Program-made: the position numbers and the translations under genes
Notes under the pieces: model-generated
Told to the model about the DNA's origin: nothing
Databases searched by the model: none
What the model saw: the letters and a program-made list of their open reading frames with translations, nothing else
Source: Caldilineaceae bacterium
GTDB lineage: Bacteria > Chloroflexota > Anaerolineae > Caldilineales > Caldilineaceae
Assembly: GCA_026989655.1 (NCBI GenBank)
Contig: JALSIX010000143.1
Location: 1 to 39,427, forward strand
DNA length: 39,427 bases
Reading direction: 5' to 3'
In this document: piece after piece, positions 26,178 to 33,353 of the stretch
Position numbering within the stretch: position 1 is the stretch's first letter
How the letters are laid out: each line of letters starts with the position of its first letter

Positions 26178-28940
26178 TCAACGGAAGAGCACGGGCATGT
26201 AGAGATAGGCTAGGTCGGAGACCAGCGTGGGCGCGGGGAAGGTGTCCGCCAGGAAGACCTCGGCCTGGGTGGGGACAGCGGCGGGCCGTTCCACCCGGAT
26301 GACCACGATGCTGTCCTCCTCCAGTGGATAGGAGCGACCGTCCTCCCAACGGGCGTTGCCCAGGTTGAGCACCCAGTAGCCCTGGGCGTCGGTCAGGGTG
26401 GACAGGGGCAGGCTTTCCCCTGCCCCCTGTGTCCGTAGTTCCAGCAGGACCCGAGCCCCTGCCACAGGGCGGTTCTCCCGATCGACCACCCGGCCGTAGG
26501 CAGACTGGCTCCGAGGGATCGTCTTGGGCACCGGGAGGGCCCTGATCTCGATCTCCTGCTCGTAGAAGGCCGTGGTCTCCTCGTCCCAGGCAATGGCCCG
26601 GAGGGAGTAGAGCGAGGACGGTTCCAGGCCGGTCACGGTCACATGGTGGAGCCGGGCCACGGTGCCCTCGCCCCGATCGTCGAAGAAGACGGCCAGGGGC
26701 TGTCCGTCCGCCAGGACCTCCACCCGGCTCTGGGTGGGCACCTCCGTGGTCCAGGTGAGGGTGAGGGCCGTGTCCCGCTGATTGGTGACCTGGAGATCGG
26801 CAATGGGTTGGCTCAGTGCTCCCTGGCCGCCCGGGAGGGGGGAGAGGGTCGTGGCGGGAAGGGTGGGGCGCCGTACGCCCGGTGTGGCCGAATCGGCCTT
26901 GACAAAATAGCCCCGAGCTGTCGCCAGCTCGAAGTCGTTGATGCCCACATCGCACAGGTAGCCATCCCACCCGCTGTGCTGCCAACGGTCCACCTCCACC
27001 ACTCCGGCCTGGCAGAGATCCGAGGCCCGGTCCCGGATCCACCCGGTGGTGCCGATGCTGTTCCAGCCCACGGTGAACGAGGGCAGGGTGGTGGTGAGAG
27101 GCTGTCCTACCCAGAGGAGGGCACCGTCCATCTCCGCGCGCACGAAGTAGCCCACGTCCGGCTCCAGCGGGAAATCCTGGGAGGAAACGTCGCATACAAA
27201 GCTCTCCCAGCCGCCGTCGCGCCAACGGACGACCTCGGCCACCCCGCGAGCCGGATCTCTGTACAGAAGAGGCGAATCCAGCGGTTGCAGGTCCCGCAGC
27301 TCGCACAGACGGCTTGCAGTCAGGGGCACCACGGATTCCCCCGGGAGGGCCACGAAGTTCCATCCCGCGTCCATGAAGATCATCTGGCGCTGGGTGGCCT
27401 GTACGGTGACGATGTCCGACACGGGGGTGTCCTGGCCGGTGTCCACCACGGCGAACCCTCGCTCCATGGGGCTACACTGGATCTCGATCTCCACCTGGTC
27501 GCCGCTGGGGGAGTAGGTGAAGGGGGCCCGGAGATCCGCGGTGCGGGCGTTGCCCAGGTTCGCCGTCCATCTGCCCGTGTCGTCGGTGACGGCGGAGAGC
27601 AGCCCGGAGCGTCCGCTGCTGTCCTGGCCGTCCGCGTCCACTACCACCAGGAGCACCACACAGCCCTCGGCCGGGCTGCCGTCCGCGCGGAGGGCCCGCC
27701 CGTAGATGGTGTCGCTGGGGGGGATGGTGTCCAGCACCGGACCGGTGCGGCCGTTGTATTCGGGGCTTACCTGCTGACCCTGGGCGTTCATCAGGGTGAA
27801 GGGGTACAGGCGCTCGGGCTCCAGCCGGTCCACCTGGGCCCAGCGGGCCGTGTTGCCCCGTCCGGGAAACCGGTCGCTCCCGTCCTGGTTGTAGTCGGAT
27901 GTCAGGTAGACTCCGTCCGGGTCCTGAGACGGGGTCTCGTCCAGCCAGGTGACCACGAAGCTGGTGTCCCGCACGTTGCTCACCACCACGTGGCTCCGGG
28001 AGGGCCAGGTGGGCAGAGGTGTGGGGGTGGGCGTGACAAAGGGTGTGGGCGTTGGGGTGGGTGTGGGTGTTGGGGTGGCGGTGGGCGTGGGCGATGTCCC
28101 CTGGATGTAGCTCTGGATCCAGGGGATGAAGCGGGAGACCCGGGTGTAGACGCCGTAGTAGTTGGGCTGGGCACAGTCGTAGCCCCAGCTCACAATGCCT
28201 GCCTGCACCCATCCCTCGCCACCGGGACCGGGCACCATGAGCGGCCCTCCGCTGTCCCCCTGGCAGGAGTCCTTGCCCCCCTCGGGGTAGCCCGCGCACA
28301 TCATGTTGTCCGTGATCTGGCCCGGGTAAGCAGCGCCACAGACCTGGGCCGAGACGATGGGCACGGAGACCTGCATGAGCGCGTCCGCGTAGGTGCCTGT
28401 CTGGCCGTTCTGCCGGGTGTCTCCCCAGCCGATGACCGTGGCCAGCACGCCCGGCGCGGTGAGGAGGGTATCTCCTTCAGGGACCAGGGGAATCGGCGGG
28501 TAGCTGGCCGCCTGGCTCAACTGGAGCAGGGCCAGGTCCGAGTCCAGGGTGGTGTTGTTGTAGGCGGGGTGGACGGTGATCGCGGCCACGGGGATCCGTT
28601 GGCCGCCGCTGTCGCTCAGCCGGTGGCGCCCGAGGAGAACATCGATCTCCGCGGCATCCATCTCCTGGACACAGTGGGCCGCGGTCAGCACCCATTGGGG
28701 CGCGATCAGGGAGCCGCCACAGTACTGGCCCAGATAGGCGTTGGGCTCGTTCCTGAAGACCAGGGCGGCCATCCAGGGCCAGGCGCCGGGGGCGGCCTCG
28801 GTGCCGCCCACGATCTCCGGCGTGGAACGCCCGGCCCCCTGGGGCTCTGCAACCTGGGCCCGCAGGGCGGCCGCTGCCCATGCACCGTTCCACAGCACCG
28901 TGAGCAGAAGGGCGAGGAGGGCCAGTCTGGGACGGGACAT
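26178..28940 (-). CDS. secreted trypsin-like serine protease (S1A) with long modular C-terminal region
   Basis: A 920-residue exported protease. A signal peptide (about 1-29) and a short propeptide precede the activation site IVGG (43-46). The triad is His89 (LTAAHC), Asp135 (DSDLALLQL) and Ser230 (GDSGGPL). Asp224, six residues before the Ser, predicts trypsin-like cleavage after Lys/Arg. Cysteines are placed as in trypsins. A Thr-Pro linker (284-310) leads to beta-rich modules: two fibronectin-III-like stretches (from about 315 and about 690) around two copies of a GWN...C...GYFV repeat (about 535-690). The frame opens at 29015, but AAGGTG lies 6 bases before ATG 28940. No sortase motif or other anchor is seen. 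Confidence 0.9.
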   Translation of the reverse strand: MSRPRLALLALLLTVLWNGAWAAAALRAQVAEPQGAGRSTPEIVGGTEAAPGAWPWMAALVFRNEPNAYLGQYCGGSLIAPQWVLTAAHCVQEMDAAEIDVLLGRHRLSDSGGQRIPVAAITVHPAYNNTTLDSDLALLQLSQAASYPPIPLVPEGDTLLTAPGVLATVIGWGDTRQNGQTGTYADALMQVSVPIVSAQVCGAAYPGQITDNMMCAGYPEGGKDSCQGDSGGPLMVPGPGGEGWVQAGIVSWGYDCAQPNYYGVYTRVSRFIPWIQSYIQGTSPTPTATPTPTPTPTPTPFVTPTPTPLPTWPSRSHVVVSNVRDTSFVVTWLDETPSQDPDGVYLTSDYNQDGSDRFPGRGNTARWAQVDRLEPERLYPFTLMNAQGQQVSPEYNGRTGPVLDTIPPSDTIYGRALRADGSPAEGCVVLLVVVDADGQDSSGRSGLLSAVTDDTGRWTANLGNARTADLRAPFTYSPSGDQVEIEIQCSPMERGFAVVDTGQDTPVSDIVTVQATQRQMIFMDAGWNFVALPGESVVPLTASRLCELRDLQPLDSPLLYRDPARGVAEVVRWRDGGWESFVCDVSSQDFPLEPDVGYFVRAEMDGALLWVGQPLTTTLPSFTVGWNSIGTTGWIRDRASDLCQAGVVEVDRWQHSGWDGYLCDVGINDFELATARGYFVKADSATPGVRRPTLPATTLSPLPGGQGALSQPIADLQVTNQRDTALTLTWTTEVPTQSRVEVLADGQPLAVFFDDRGEGTVARLHHVTVTGLEPSSLYSLRAIAWDEETTAFYEQEIEIRALPVPKTIPRSQSAYGRVVDRENRPVAGARVLLELRTQGAGESLPLSTLTDAQGYWVLNLGNARWEDGRSYPLEEDSIVVIRVERPAAVPTQAEVFLADTFPAPTLVSDLAYLYMPVLFR
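28011..28094 (-). repeat. low-complexity Thr-Pro repeat tract in the protease gene
   Basis: This GT-rich tract (plus-strand view) encodes alternating Thr-Pro, broken by TAT and FVT. It forms an extended, probably glycosylatable linker between the protease domain and the C-terminal modules. Short tandem repeats of this kind can change length by slippage. Confidence 0.8.
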
Positions 28941-29029
28941 TGGGAACACCTTGAGATGGCTCGGGGGAAGGAAGAAGGAACACGTGACGGCCCTGGGGCC
29001 GCCCACCCTCTTCAACGATGTCCTCTTCC

Positions 29030-29038
29030 ACTATACCA
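29030..29038 (-). promoter_or_regulatory. extended -10 promoter of the protease gene
   Basis: On the minus strand TGGTATAGT (complement of 29030-29038) is an extended -10 with no recognisable -35. It sits about 90 bases before ATG 28940, in the gap after the YbaK-type gene. Confidence 0.45.
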
Positions 29039-29081
29039 CAGGAAACGGGCGCAGGGCTATGCGGTTCCGCACACCGAGCTG

Positions 29082-29582
29082 TCAGTTGGCTTGCGGGTCC
29101 TCCGCAAAACGGCCTGTTTCGTACCGTTCCAGGCCGGCAAGCAGGTCCTCCACCCGCAGGATCACCGCGGTGCCCGGTTCCCCAGAGCCGATGGAGATCT
29201 CCTCCTGGTCCAACACGCCCTCGTCCACCAACACCGGGACCGGCTGGGCCAGCCCCAGAGGCCCCACGGTGCCCACGGCGTATCCGGTGATCGCCTGGAC
29301 CTCCTCCGGCCGGGCCAGGGTGATGCGCGAGCGGCCCAGATGCCGTCGGAGGGCCTTCCAGTCGACGCGACGGGAGCCGTTGACCAGCACCAGCACGTAG
29401 GCATCTGCCTCCAGTCGAAAGAGGAGGCTCCGCACCACCTGGGCGGGACGTTGGCCCCGTTCCGCGGCGGCCTGTTCCAGGGAGGAGAGGGGCCTGGGAT
29501 GGCGGAAGAGCCGATGGGGGATGCCCCGGACGGACAGCGCCCGGGAGACAGGCGGGAGGACGGGGGTTTCGGGCCGGGCCAT
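29082..29582 (-). CDS. YbaK/ProX-family aminoacyl-tRNA deacylase
   Basis: A 166-residue protein of the YbaK/EbsC/prolyl-tRNA editing family. Members hydrolyse mischarged tRNAs (for example Cys- or Ala-tRNAPro) in trans. Family features seen are RGIPHRLFRHP, AAERGQRPAQVVRSLLFRL, YVLVLVNGSRRVDWKALRR and VGPLGLAQPVPVLVDEGVL, ending in the substrate loop region ISIGSGEPGTAVIL. The frame starts at 29639, inside the tRNA terminator region, but ATG 29582 with GGAGGG about 9 bases upstream is the sensible start. It lies directly after a tRNA operon on the same strand; read-through could link them. The tRNA specificity cannot be told. Confidence 0.9.
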   Translation of the reverse strand: MARPETPVLPPVSRALSVRGIPHRLFRHPRPLSSLEQAAAERGQRPAQVVRSLLFRLEADAYVLVLVNGSRRVDWKALRRHLGRSRITLARPEEVQAITGYAVGTVGPLGLAQPVPVLVDEGVLDQEEISIGSGEPGTAVILRVEDLLAGLERYETGRFAEDPQAN

Positions 29583-29624
29583 GGGGGGAACCCTCCAGGG
29601 GCTGTGGTATGGATGGAGGAACGC

Positions 29625-29650
29625 AAAAGCCCTGTCCACAGACAGGGCTT
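29625..29650 (-). terminator. intrinsic terminator of the tRNA operon
   Basis: AAGCCCTGTC and GACAGGGCTT (complements of 29641-29650 and 29627-29636) form a perfect 10-bp stem with a 4-base loop. On the minus strand the stem runs into TTTT. It lies 32 bases after the tRNA-Arg. Confidence 0.85.
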
Positions 29651-29681
29651 CGGGACATGCCCGGTGGACCGGGCGCTGCTG

Positions 29682-29754
29682 TACGCCCGGCAGGATTTGA
29701 ACCTGCGACCTCTTCCTCCGCAGGGAAGCGCTCTATCCACTGAGCTACGGGCGC
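29682..29754 (-). tRNA. tRNA-Arg, anticodon GCG
   Basis: A full cloverleaf can be drawn. The acceptor is GCGCCCG/CGGGCGT with a G-U at the end pair, and the D-arm is GCTC...GAGC. The anticodon stem is CTTCC/GGAAG with loop CTGCGGA, and the T-arm is GCAGG-TTCAAAT-CCTGC. The discriminator is A and the CCA end is not encoded. Anticodon GCG reads CGC directly. Most bacteria instead use an ACG (inosine) tRNA for this box. Confidence 0.93.
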
Positions 29755-29758
29755 AAAA

Positions 29759-29854
<96 letters not shown>

Positions 29855-29879
29855 ACACGTTCGATTGGAGGCAAGCGTC

Positions 29880-29969
<90 letters not shown>

Positions 29970-30002
29970 AGGCCGGGAGAACTCCGCTTGCACCGCATTC
30001 TG

Positions 30003-30032
30003 AGTATACCGTTGGGGGCCTGGATCTGTCAA
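30003..30032 (-). promoter_or_regulatory. sigma-70-type promoter of the tRNA operon
   Basis: TTGACA (complement of 30027-30032) and TATACT (complement of 30003-30008) lie 18 bases apart on the minus strand. The -10 ends 33 bases before the mature 5' end of tRNA-Ser(TGA). The boxes and spacing are identical to those of the gntR promoter. Confidence 0.85.
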
Positions 30033-30465
30033 ATGGAACGCGGAAGGCAGGGAGAATGCGGAACCATGCGGCAGGAAGCAACGGCCAAGGTCCTGGCTCC
30101 AATGGGTGTCGATCCATCTGGGACCATCGTGCCTTGCGGATTTTTCCCAGAGCGCTGCGCCGCATCCCTTGCTTTCTCTCCAGATGGGTGCGACACCGGG
30201 GCATCGCCATCCTCCTCCGTGTTGACCCATCCCCGCGCGATCCAGGCCACCTGGCTTGGAACCCCCGGCTCTCCGCTCCACATCCCTGGACGGGAGGCGC
30301 GTCATGGGCCGGAACGCCGCACTGCCCCGATCGCCTTTCCGTCCGCACCACCCCGATCTCCTTTCCGTGATGAAACCGCGATGGAACACTTCCCCTATTG
30401 TCATGAAATCCCCATATCACAGTGGGTAGCCCCCCAATGAGGTGGACGGGAATTGCTCGTTCCGG
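30033..30465. other. gene-free stretch between the tRNA operon and the signalling cluster
   Basis: About 430 bases separate the divergent tRNA promoter from the next plus-strand promoter. Open frames on both strands here have odd composition (many Cys, Ser, Pro and His), lack Shine-Dalgarno sequences or run through the tRNAs. No tRNA, stable RNA family or strong hairpin with a U-tract was recognised. Confidence 0.5.
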
Positions 30466-30494
30466 TTCGCCATTTTCTGCTTTACTGGTCTTAT
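30466..30494 (+). promoter_or_regulatory. candidate promoter of the small membrane protein gene
   Basis: TTCGCC (30466-30471) and TCTTAT (30489-30494) are 17 bases apart, with TG one base before the -10 (TGGTCTTAT). Both boxes are imperfect. It lies about 105 bases before ATG 30599. Confidence 0.35.
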
Positions 30495-30598
30495 GGAAGG
30501 TGTCTGGCAGCGACGGCGCTCAGGCCAATGGGTTGCTCCGTGTCGCCTGGACGGACCGGTCCCCCGTGGTCCGTCCCGGAGTGAAAGGAGGGAGACCC

Positions 30599-30805
30599 AT
30601 GCTCCTGTCCCTGTGTGCCCTTGCGTATGCTCTGGGCATGGTGCTGCTGGGGGTGGCCCTGACCCTGATGGCCCTGACGACCCTCTCCGTGTACCTCAAC
30701 CAGGAGGGCTTGGAGGGCTGGGTGGGGCTTTCCTTTAGCGCCGCGGCCATGGTCACAGCCTGGCTCTGCCTCTACTTCTCCTCCACCCCCCCTCTTTGTC
30801 GGTAG
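30599..30805 (+). CDS. small two-helix membrane protein, function unknown
   Basis: A 68-residue protein with hydrophobic segments at about 3-30 and 40-63. The short loop between them is acidic (NQEGLEG), and the tail is SSTPPLCR. A strong AAGGAGG precedes ATG 30599 at normal spacing, which decides the start; the open frame reaches back to 30422 without coding character. No family recognised. It lies on the same strand 220 bases before the S1-domain kinase, but a separate promoter (30904-30912) intervenes, so co-transcription is uncertain. Confidence 0.65.
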   Translation: MLLSLCALAYALGMVLLGVALTLMALTTLSVYLNQEGLEGWVGLSFSAAAMVTAWLCLYFSSTPPLCR

Positions 30806-30903
30806 AGGAGGGGGCGGGGCCATGGTCCACCGCGGATCCTCTCCTCTGTGCGCCTCGGTGATGTTTCTGACACGAGATTCGAAGGGAGAACCGGGTATTC
30901 ATC

Positions 30904-30912
30904 TGCTATAGT
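30904..30912 (+). promoter_or_regulatory. extended -10 promoter of the kinase cluster
   Basis: TGCTATAGT carries the TGn extension and a TATAGT box (30907-30912). No -35 is evident. Expected start near 30919 gives a leader of about 105 bases before ATG 31026. It also makes the earlier in-frame GTG at 30927 an unlikely start. Confidence 0.5.
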
Positions 30913-31025
30913 GGAGACTGAGGCGAGTGGATGTGGCCACGGGCCGCCGGGGTCCACGGCCATCCCCTGGGCCGGGGATTCCGGCGATTCCCGTGGACGG
31001 AACCCGATGGTGGGGACGGAGCCCG

Positions 31026-33353
31026 ATGGTGGGCCCTCTCAGGACTGTCCATGGAACCATGAACCGCGGGAAACGCTCTCAGGGTGTCGTTCGAGTGTCC
31101 AAGGCGCTGATGGAAGAGCTTCTGTGGGTCCAGGTGGAACGGCCTCTCCAGGGATATGTCCAGGTCCGGCTCCCGGATGGCCGGCCCGGCGTGATCCATC
31201 GTCGGGAGATGTCCCTGGAACAGGATCGGGATCCACGGACCCTGGTCCGCCCGGGGCAACGGATCCTGGCCCAGGTCATCGGGGTCACGGAGAGCGGACG
31301 CAGCGTGGCCCTCAGCCACCGGCAGACCCTGGCCGATCCTTGGGAGGCCTTTGTCCAGCGCCATCAAGAGGGCGATGTGGTCCACGGGTGGGTCAAGGGC
31401 ATCGAACCACAGGGCGTGTATGTGGCCCTCCAGCCCGGCATCGACGGGCTCATCCCACGGCGGGAGCTGGCCCCCTGGCCGGTGGCACGCCTGGAGGACG
31501 TGCTCCGGGTGGGGGACTCGGTGGAGGTGGTGATCGTCGCTATCCGCCCCACCATCCGCCAGGTGGACCTGAGCCTTCGGGAGCGGGTGCTCCGGGACCA
31601 CCGCGGCCGTCGGCTGGCCCAGGAGCTGGGGGTGCGGGAGGACGGCCCCGGGCTGTTCTGCCACCGGGTTCGGCGGCACCCTCCCGCGCTTCCCCAGTTG
31701 CTCCTCCTGGAGGACCACCTAGATCTGGCCAAGGGATTCGCCCGGTGGGTCCAGGCACGGGGATGGGATGTGCGCCTCAACATCTCGCTGGCCGAGGCCC
31801 AGAAACTTCTCCCCAACTCCGGGCCCTGTCCCTTCGACGCCGTTCTGGTGGACGTGGGCCTGCCCGACGGCAGTGGGCTCCATTTCCTGGAACAGCTTCG
31901 AAAGCGCTGGCCCGAGATCCCAGCGGCGGCCACCAGCACTCCGGATCGGCTGGCGAGCGCAGCGGCCCGGCTCCAGGAAATGGGGGTGGAGTGGACCTTC
32001 CCCAAGCCCTGGGATTCCCAGGAGCTGCTGGCATGGCTCGACTCCCTCCGGGCGGAGGCAGGCGGAGCTCCTCCGAGGGCCCTCGAATCTGGGGCCCGGA
32101 ACGTACGGGACCCGGAACCGTTCTCCCCGCTGGAGGTGCCGTCGGAGGCATGGGAGCTGGCGAATGTCCAGCAGATCCTGGAAGAGACCTGTCGGGCCGT
32201 GAAGGCCGACGCGGGACTGGTGGCCCGCCTGCTTCCTGCCCGGGATCGGGTGGAGCTCATCGCGGCCTGGGGACGAGTTCCCCAGGAGATGGCCCCGTGC
32301 CGCCTCCTGGCAGACAGCCCCGTGGGCGACGTGATCCGGGAGGGAACATTGCTCTTCGAACGCCAGGCCGCCCGAGGTCCTCGTCGGAACTACTTCGCCA
32401 ATCTCCTACGCTGTCTGCCCTTCGAGTCCTGCATGGGGCTGCCTGTCCGGGGGACATATCGACCGGTCCATGCTCTCTTCGTCTTCCACCGGGATCCGGG
32501 CCGCTTCTCCCGACGCCATCTGCGGAGGCTTCTGGCCCAGGCCACGGTCCTGGCCGGTGCCCTGGATCGAAAGGCCTTCAGCCGCCTGTTGGAGGCCCAC
32601 AGCCAGGTCATGTTGGCCGGTTGGCTCGCGTCCGCTGCGGTCCACGAGATGGCCAATGCCGTGAACGCCATGGACGTGGCCCTGGCCAACCTGGAACCCC
32701 TCCTCCACTCCCGGTCTTCGGTGGATGAGGGGATCCAGGCCGAGATCGCGGTCCTCCAGCACAATGTCCAGGCCTTGAGACATCTCCTGGAGGGCTTCGG
32801 TGGGTTGGCTCCCCAGCAGCGGGAGCGGCCGGTGGCCCTCCACGAGCTCCTGAGACGGCTCCATGGGGTCCTGCGTCCTCTGGCCGCCCGGGAACAGGTA
32901 CGTCTGGAGTTCGTGCTGGACCCGGGCCTGTCCCGATGGCGGGTGCGGGGCTCGGCCATGGCCGTCTGCCAGATCCTGTTGAACCTGGCCTTGAACGCGG
33001 TGCAGCAGATGGCCGATCTCCCCCCTGTGGGAGAGTGGCGCGGAGTCCTGGGGGTCCGGGCCGTCCTGGTGGATGGGGGCGAGGGCCCACAGCTCCTGCT
33101 CCAGGTGGAGGACACCGGGCCAGGCGTCCACGCGGAACACCGCGACCATATCTTCGAGCCGGGCTTCACCACCCGGCCTGGGGGCTCCGGTCTGGGGCTT
33201 GCCATCGCCCGCAGCCTGGCCACTTCCTTGGGGGGGCAGGTTTGGCTGGAGGAGAGCCTGCCCCTGGTGCGTACGGTCTTCCAGGGGCTCCTGCCCCTGG
33301 AGCCCGTCTCCGTGTTCCTGGTGGATCCAGAGGGATCGGAGGGAGAGCCATGA
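31026..33353 (+). CDS. hybrid sensor histidine kinase with two S1 RNA-binding-type domains (S1-S1-REC-GAF-HisKA-HATPase)
   Basis: A 775-residue cytoplasmic protein. S1 domain 1 is about 32-99 (GYVQVRLPDGRPGVIHRREM, GRSVALSHRQ). S1 domain 2, about 107-187, is canonical (EGDVVHGWVKGIEPQGVYVA, GLIPRREL, VDLSLRER). A receiver at about 223-343 has Asp276 (LVDVGLPDGSG) and Lys327 (FPKPW). A GAF-like domain follows (about 372-517). The H-box has His540 in AAVHEMANAVNAM, then the ATPase with N-box Asn657, DTGPG (696-700) and GGSGLGLA (719-726). All catalytic residues appear intact. No membrane segment. Start: GGAG precedes ATG 31026; ATG 31059 is an alternative. It overlaps the next gene by ATGA. The fusion is unlike standard two-component kinases; RNA binding is inferred from the S1 fold. 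Confidence 0.88.
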   Translation: MVGPLRTVHGTMNRGKRSQGVVRVSKALMEELLWVQVERPLQGYVQVRLPDGRPGVIHRREMSLEQDRDPRTLVRPGQRILAQVIGVTESGRSVALSHRQTLADPWEAFVQRHQEGDVVHGWVKGIEPQGVYVALQPGIDGLIPRRELAPWPVARLEDVLRVGDSVEVVIVAIRPTIRQVDLSLRERVLRDHRGRRLAQELGVREDGPGLFCHRVRRHPPALPQLLLLEDHLDLAKGFARWVQARGWDVRLNISLAEAQKLLPNSGPCPFDAVLVDVGLPDGSGLHFLEQLRKRWPEIPAAATSTPDRLASAAARLQEMGVEWTFPKPWDSQELLAWLDSLRAEAGGAPPRALESGARNVRDPEPFSPLEVPSEAWELANVQQILEETCRAVKADAGLVARLLPARDRVELIAAWGRVPQEMAPCRLLADSPVGDVIREGTLLFERQAARGPRRNYFANLLRCLPFESCMGLPVRGTYRPVHALFVFHRDPGRFSRRHLRRLLAQATVLAGALDRKAFSRLLEAHSQVMLAGWLASAAVHEMANAVNAMDVALANLEPLLHSRSSVDEGIQAEIAVLQHNVQALRHLLEGFGGLAPQQRERPVALHELLRRLHGVLRPLAAREQVRLEFVLDPGLSRWRVRGSAMAVCQILLNLALNAVQQMADLPPVGEWRGVLGVRAVLVDGGEGPQLLLQVEDTGPGVHAEHRDHIFEPGFTTRPGGSGLGLAIARSLATSLGGQVWLEESLPLVRTVFQGLLPLEPVSVFLVDPEGSEGEP

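Noticed and set aside
28011-28094. GT-rich tandem tract as a CRISPR-like or regulatory repeat
   Set aside because: It is in frame and encodes a Thr-Pro linker; unit lengths and absence of spacers exclude a CRISPR array.
29988-30440. 150-codon open frame on the plus strand between the tRNAs and the signalling cluster
   Set aside because: Composition is unlike a protein (many Cys, Pro, Ser and His), there is no Shine-Dalgarno, and it overlaps the tRNA promoter.
30780-30815. Possible terminator after the 68-residue membrane protein
   Set aside because: The C-rich and G-rich segments can pair only with a bulge, and no run of T follows.
30927-31025. Earlier GTG start for the S1-domain kinase
   Set aside because: It lies 15 bases after the -10 box with no Shine-Dalgarno, and the extra N-terminus is Pro/Gly/Arg-rich and not domain-like.
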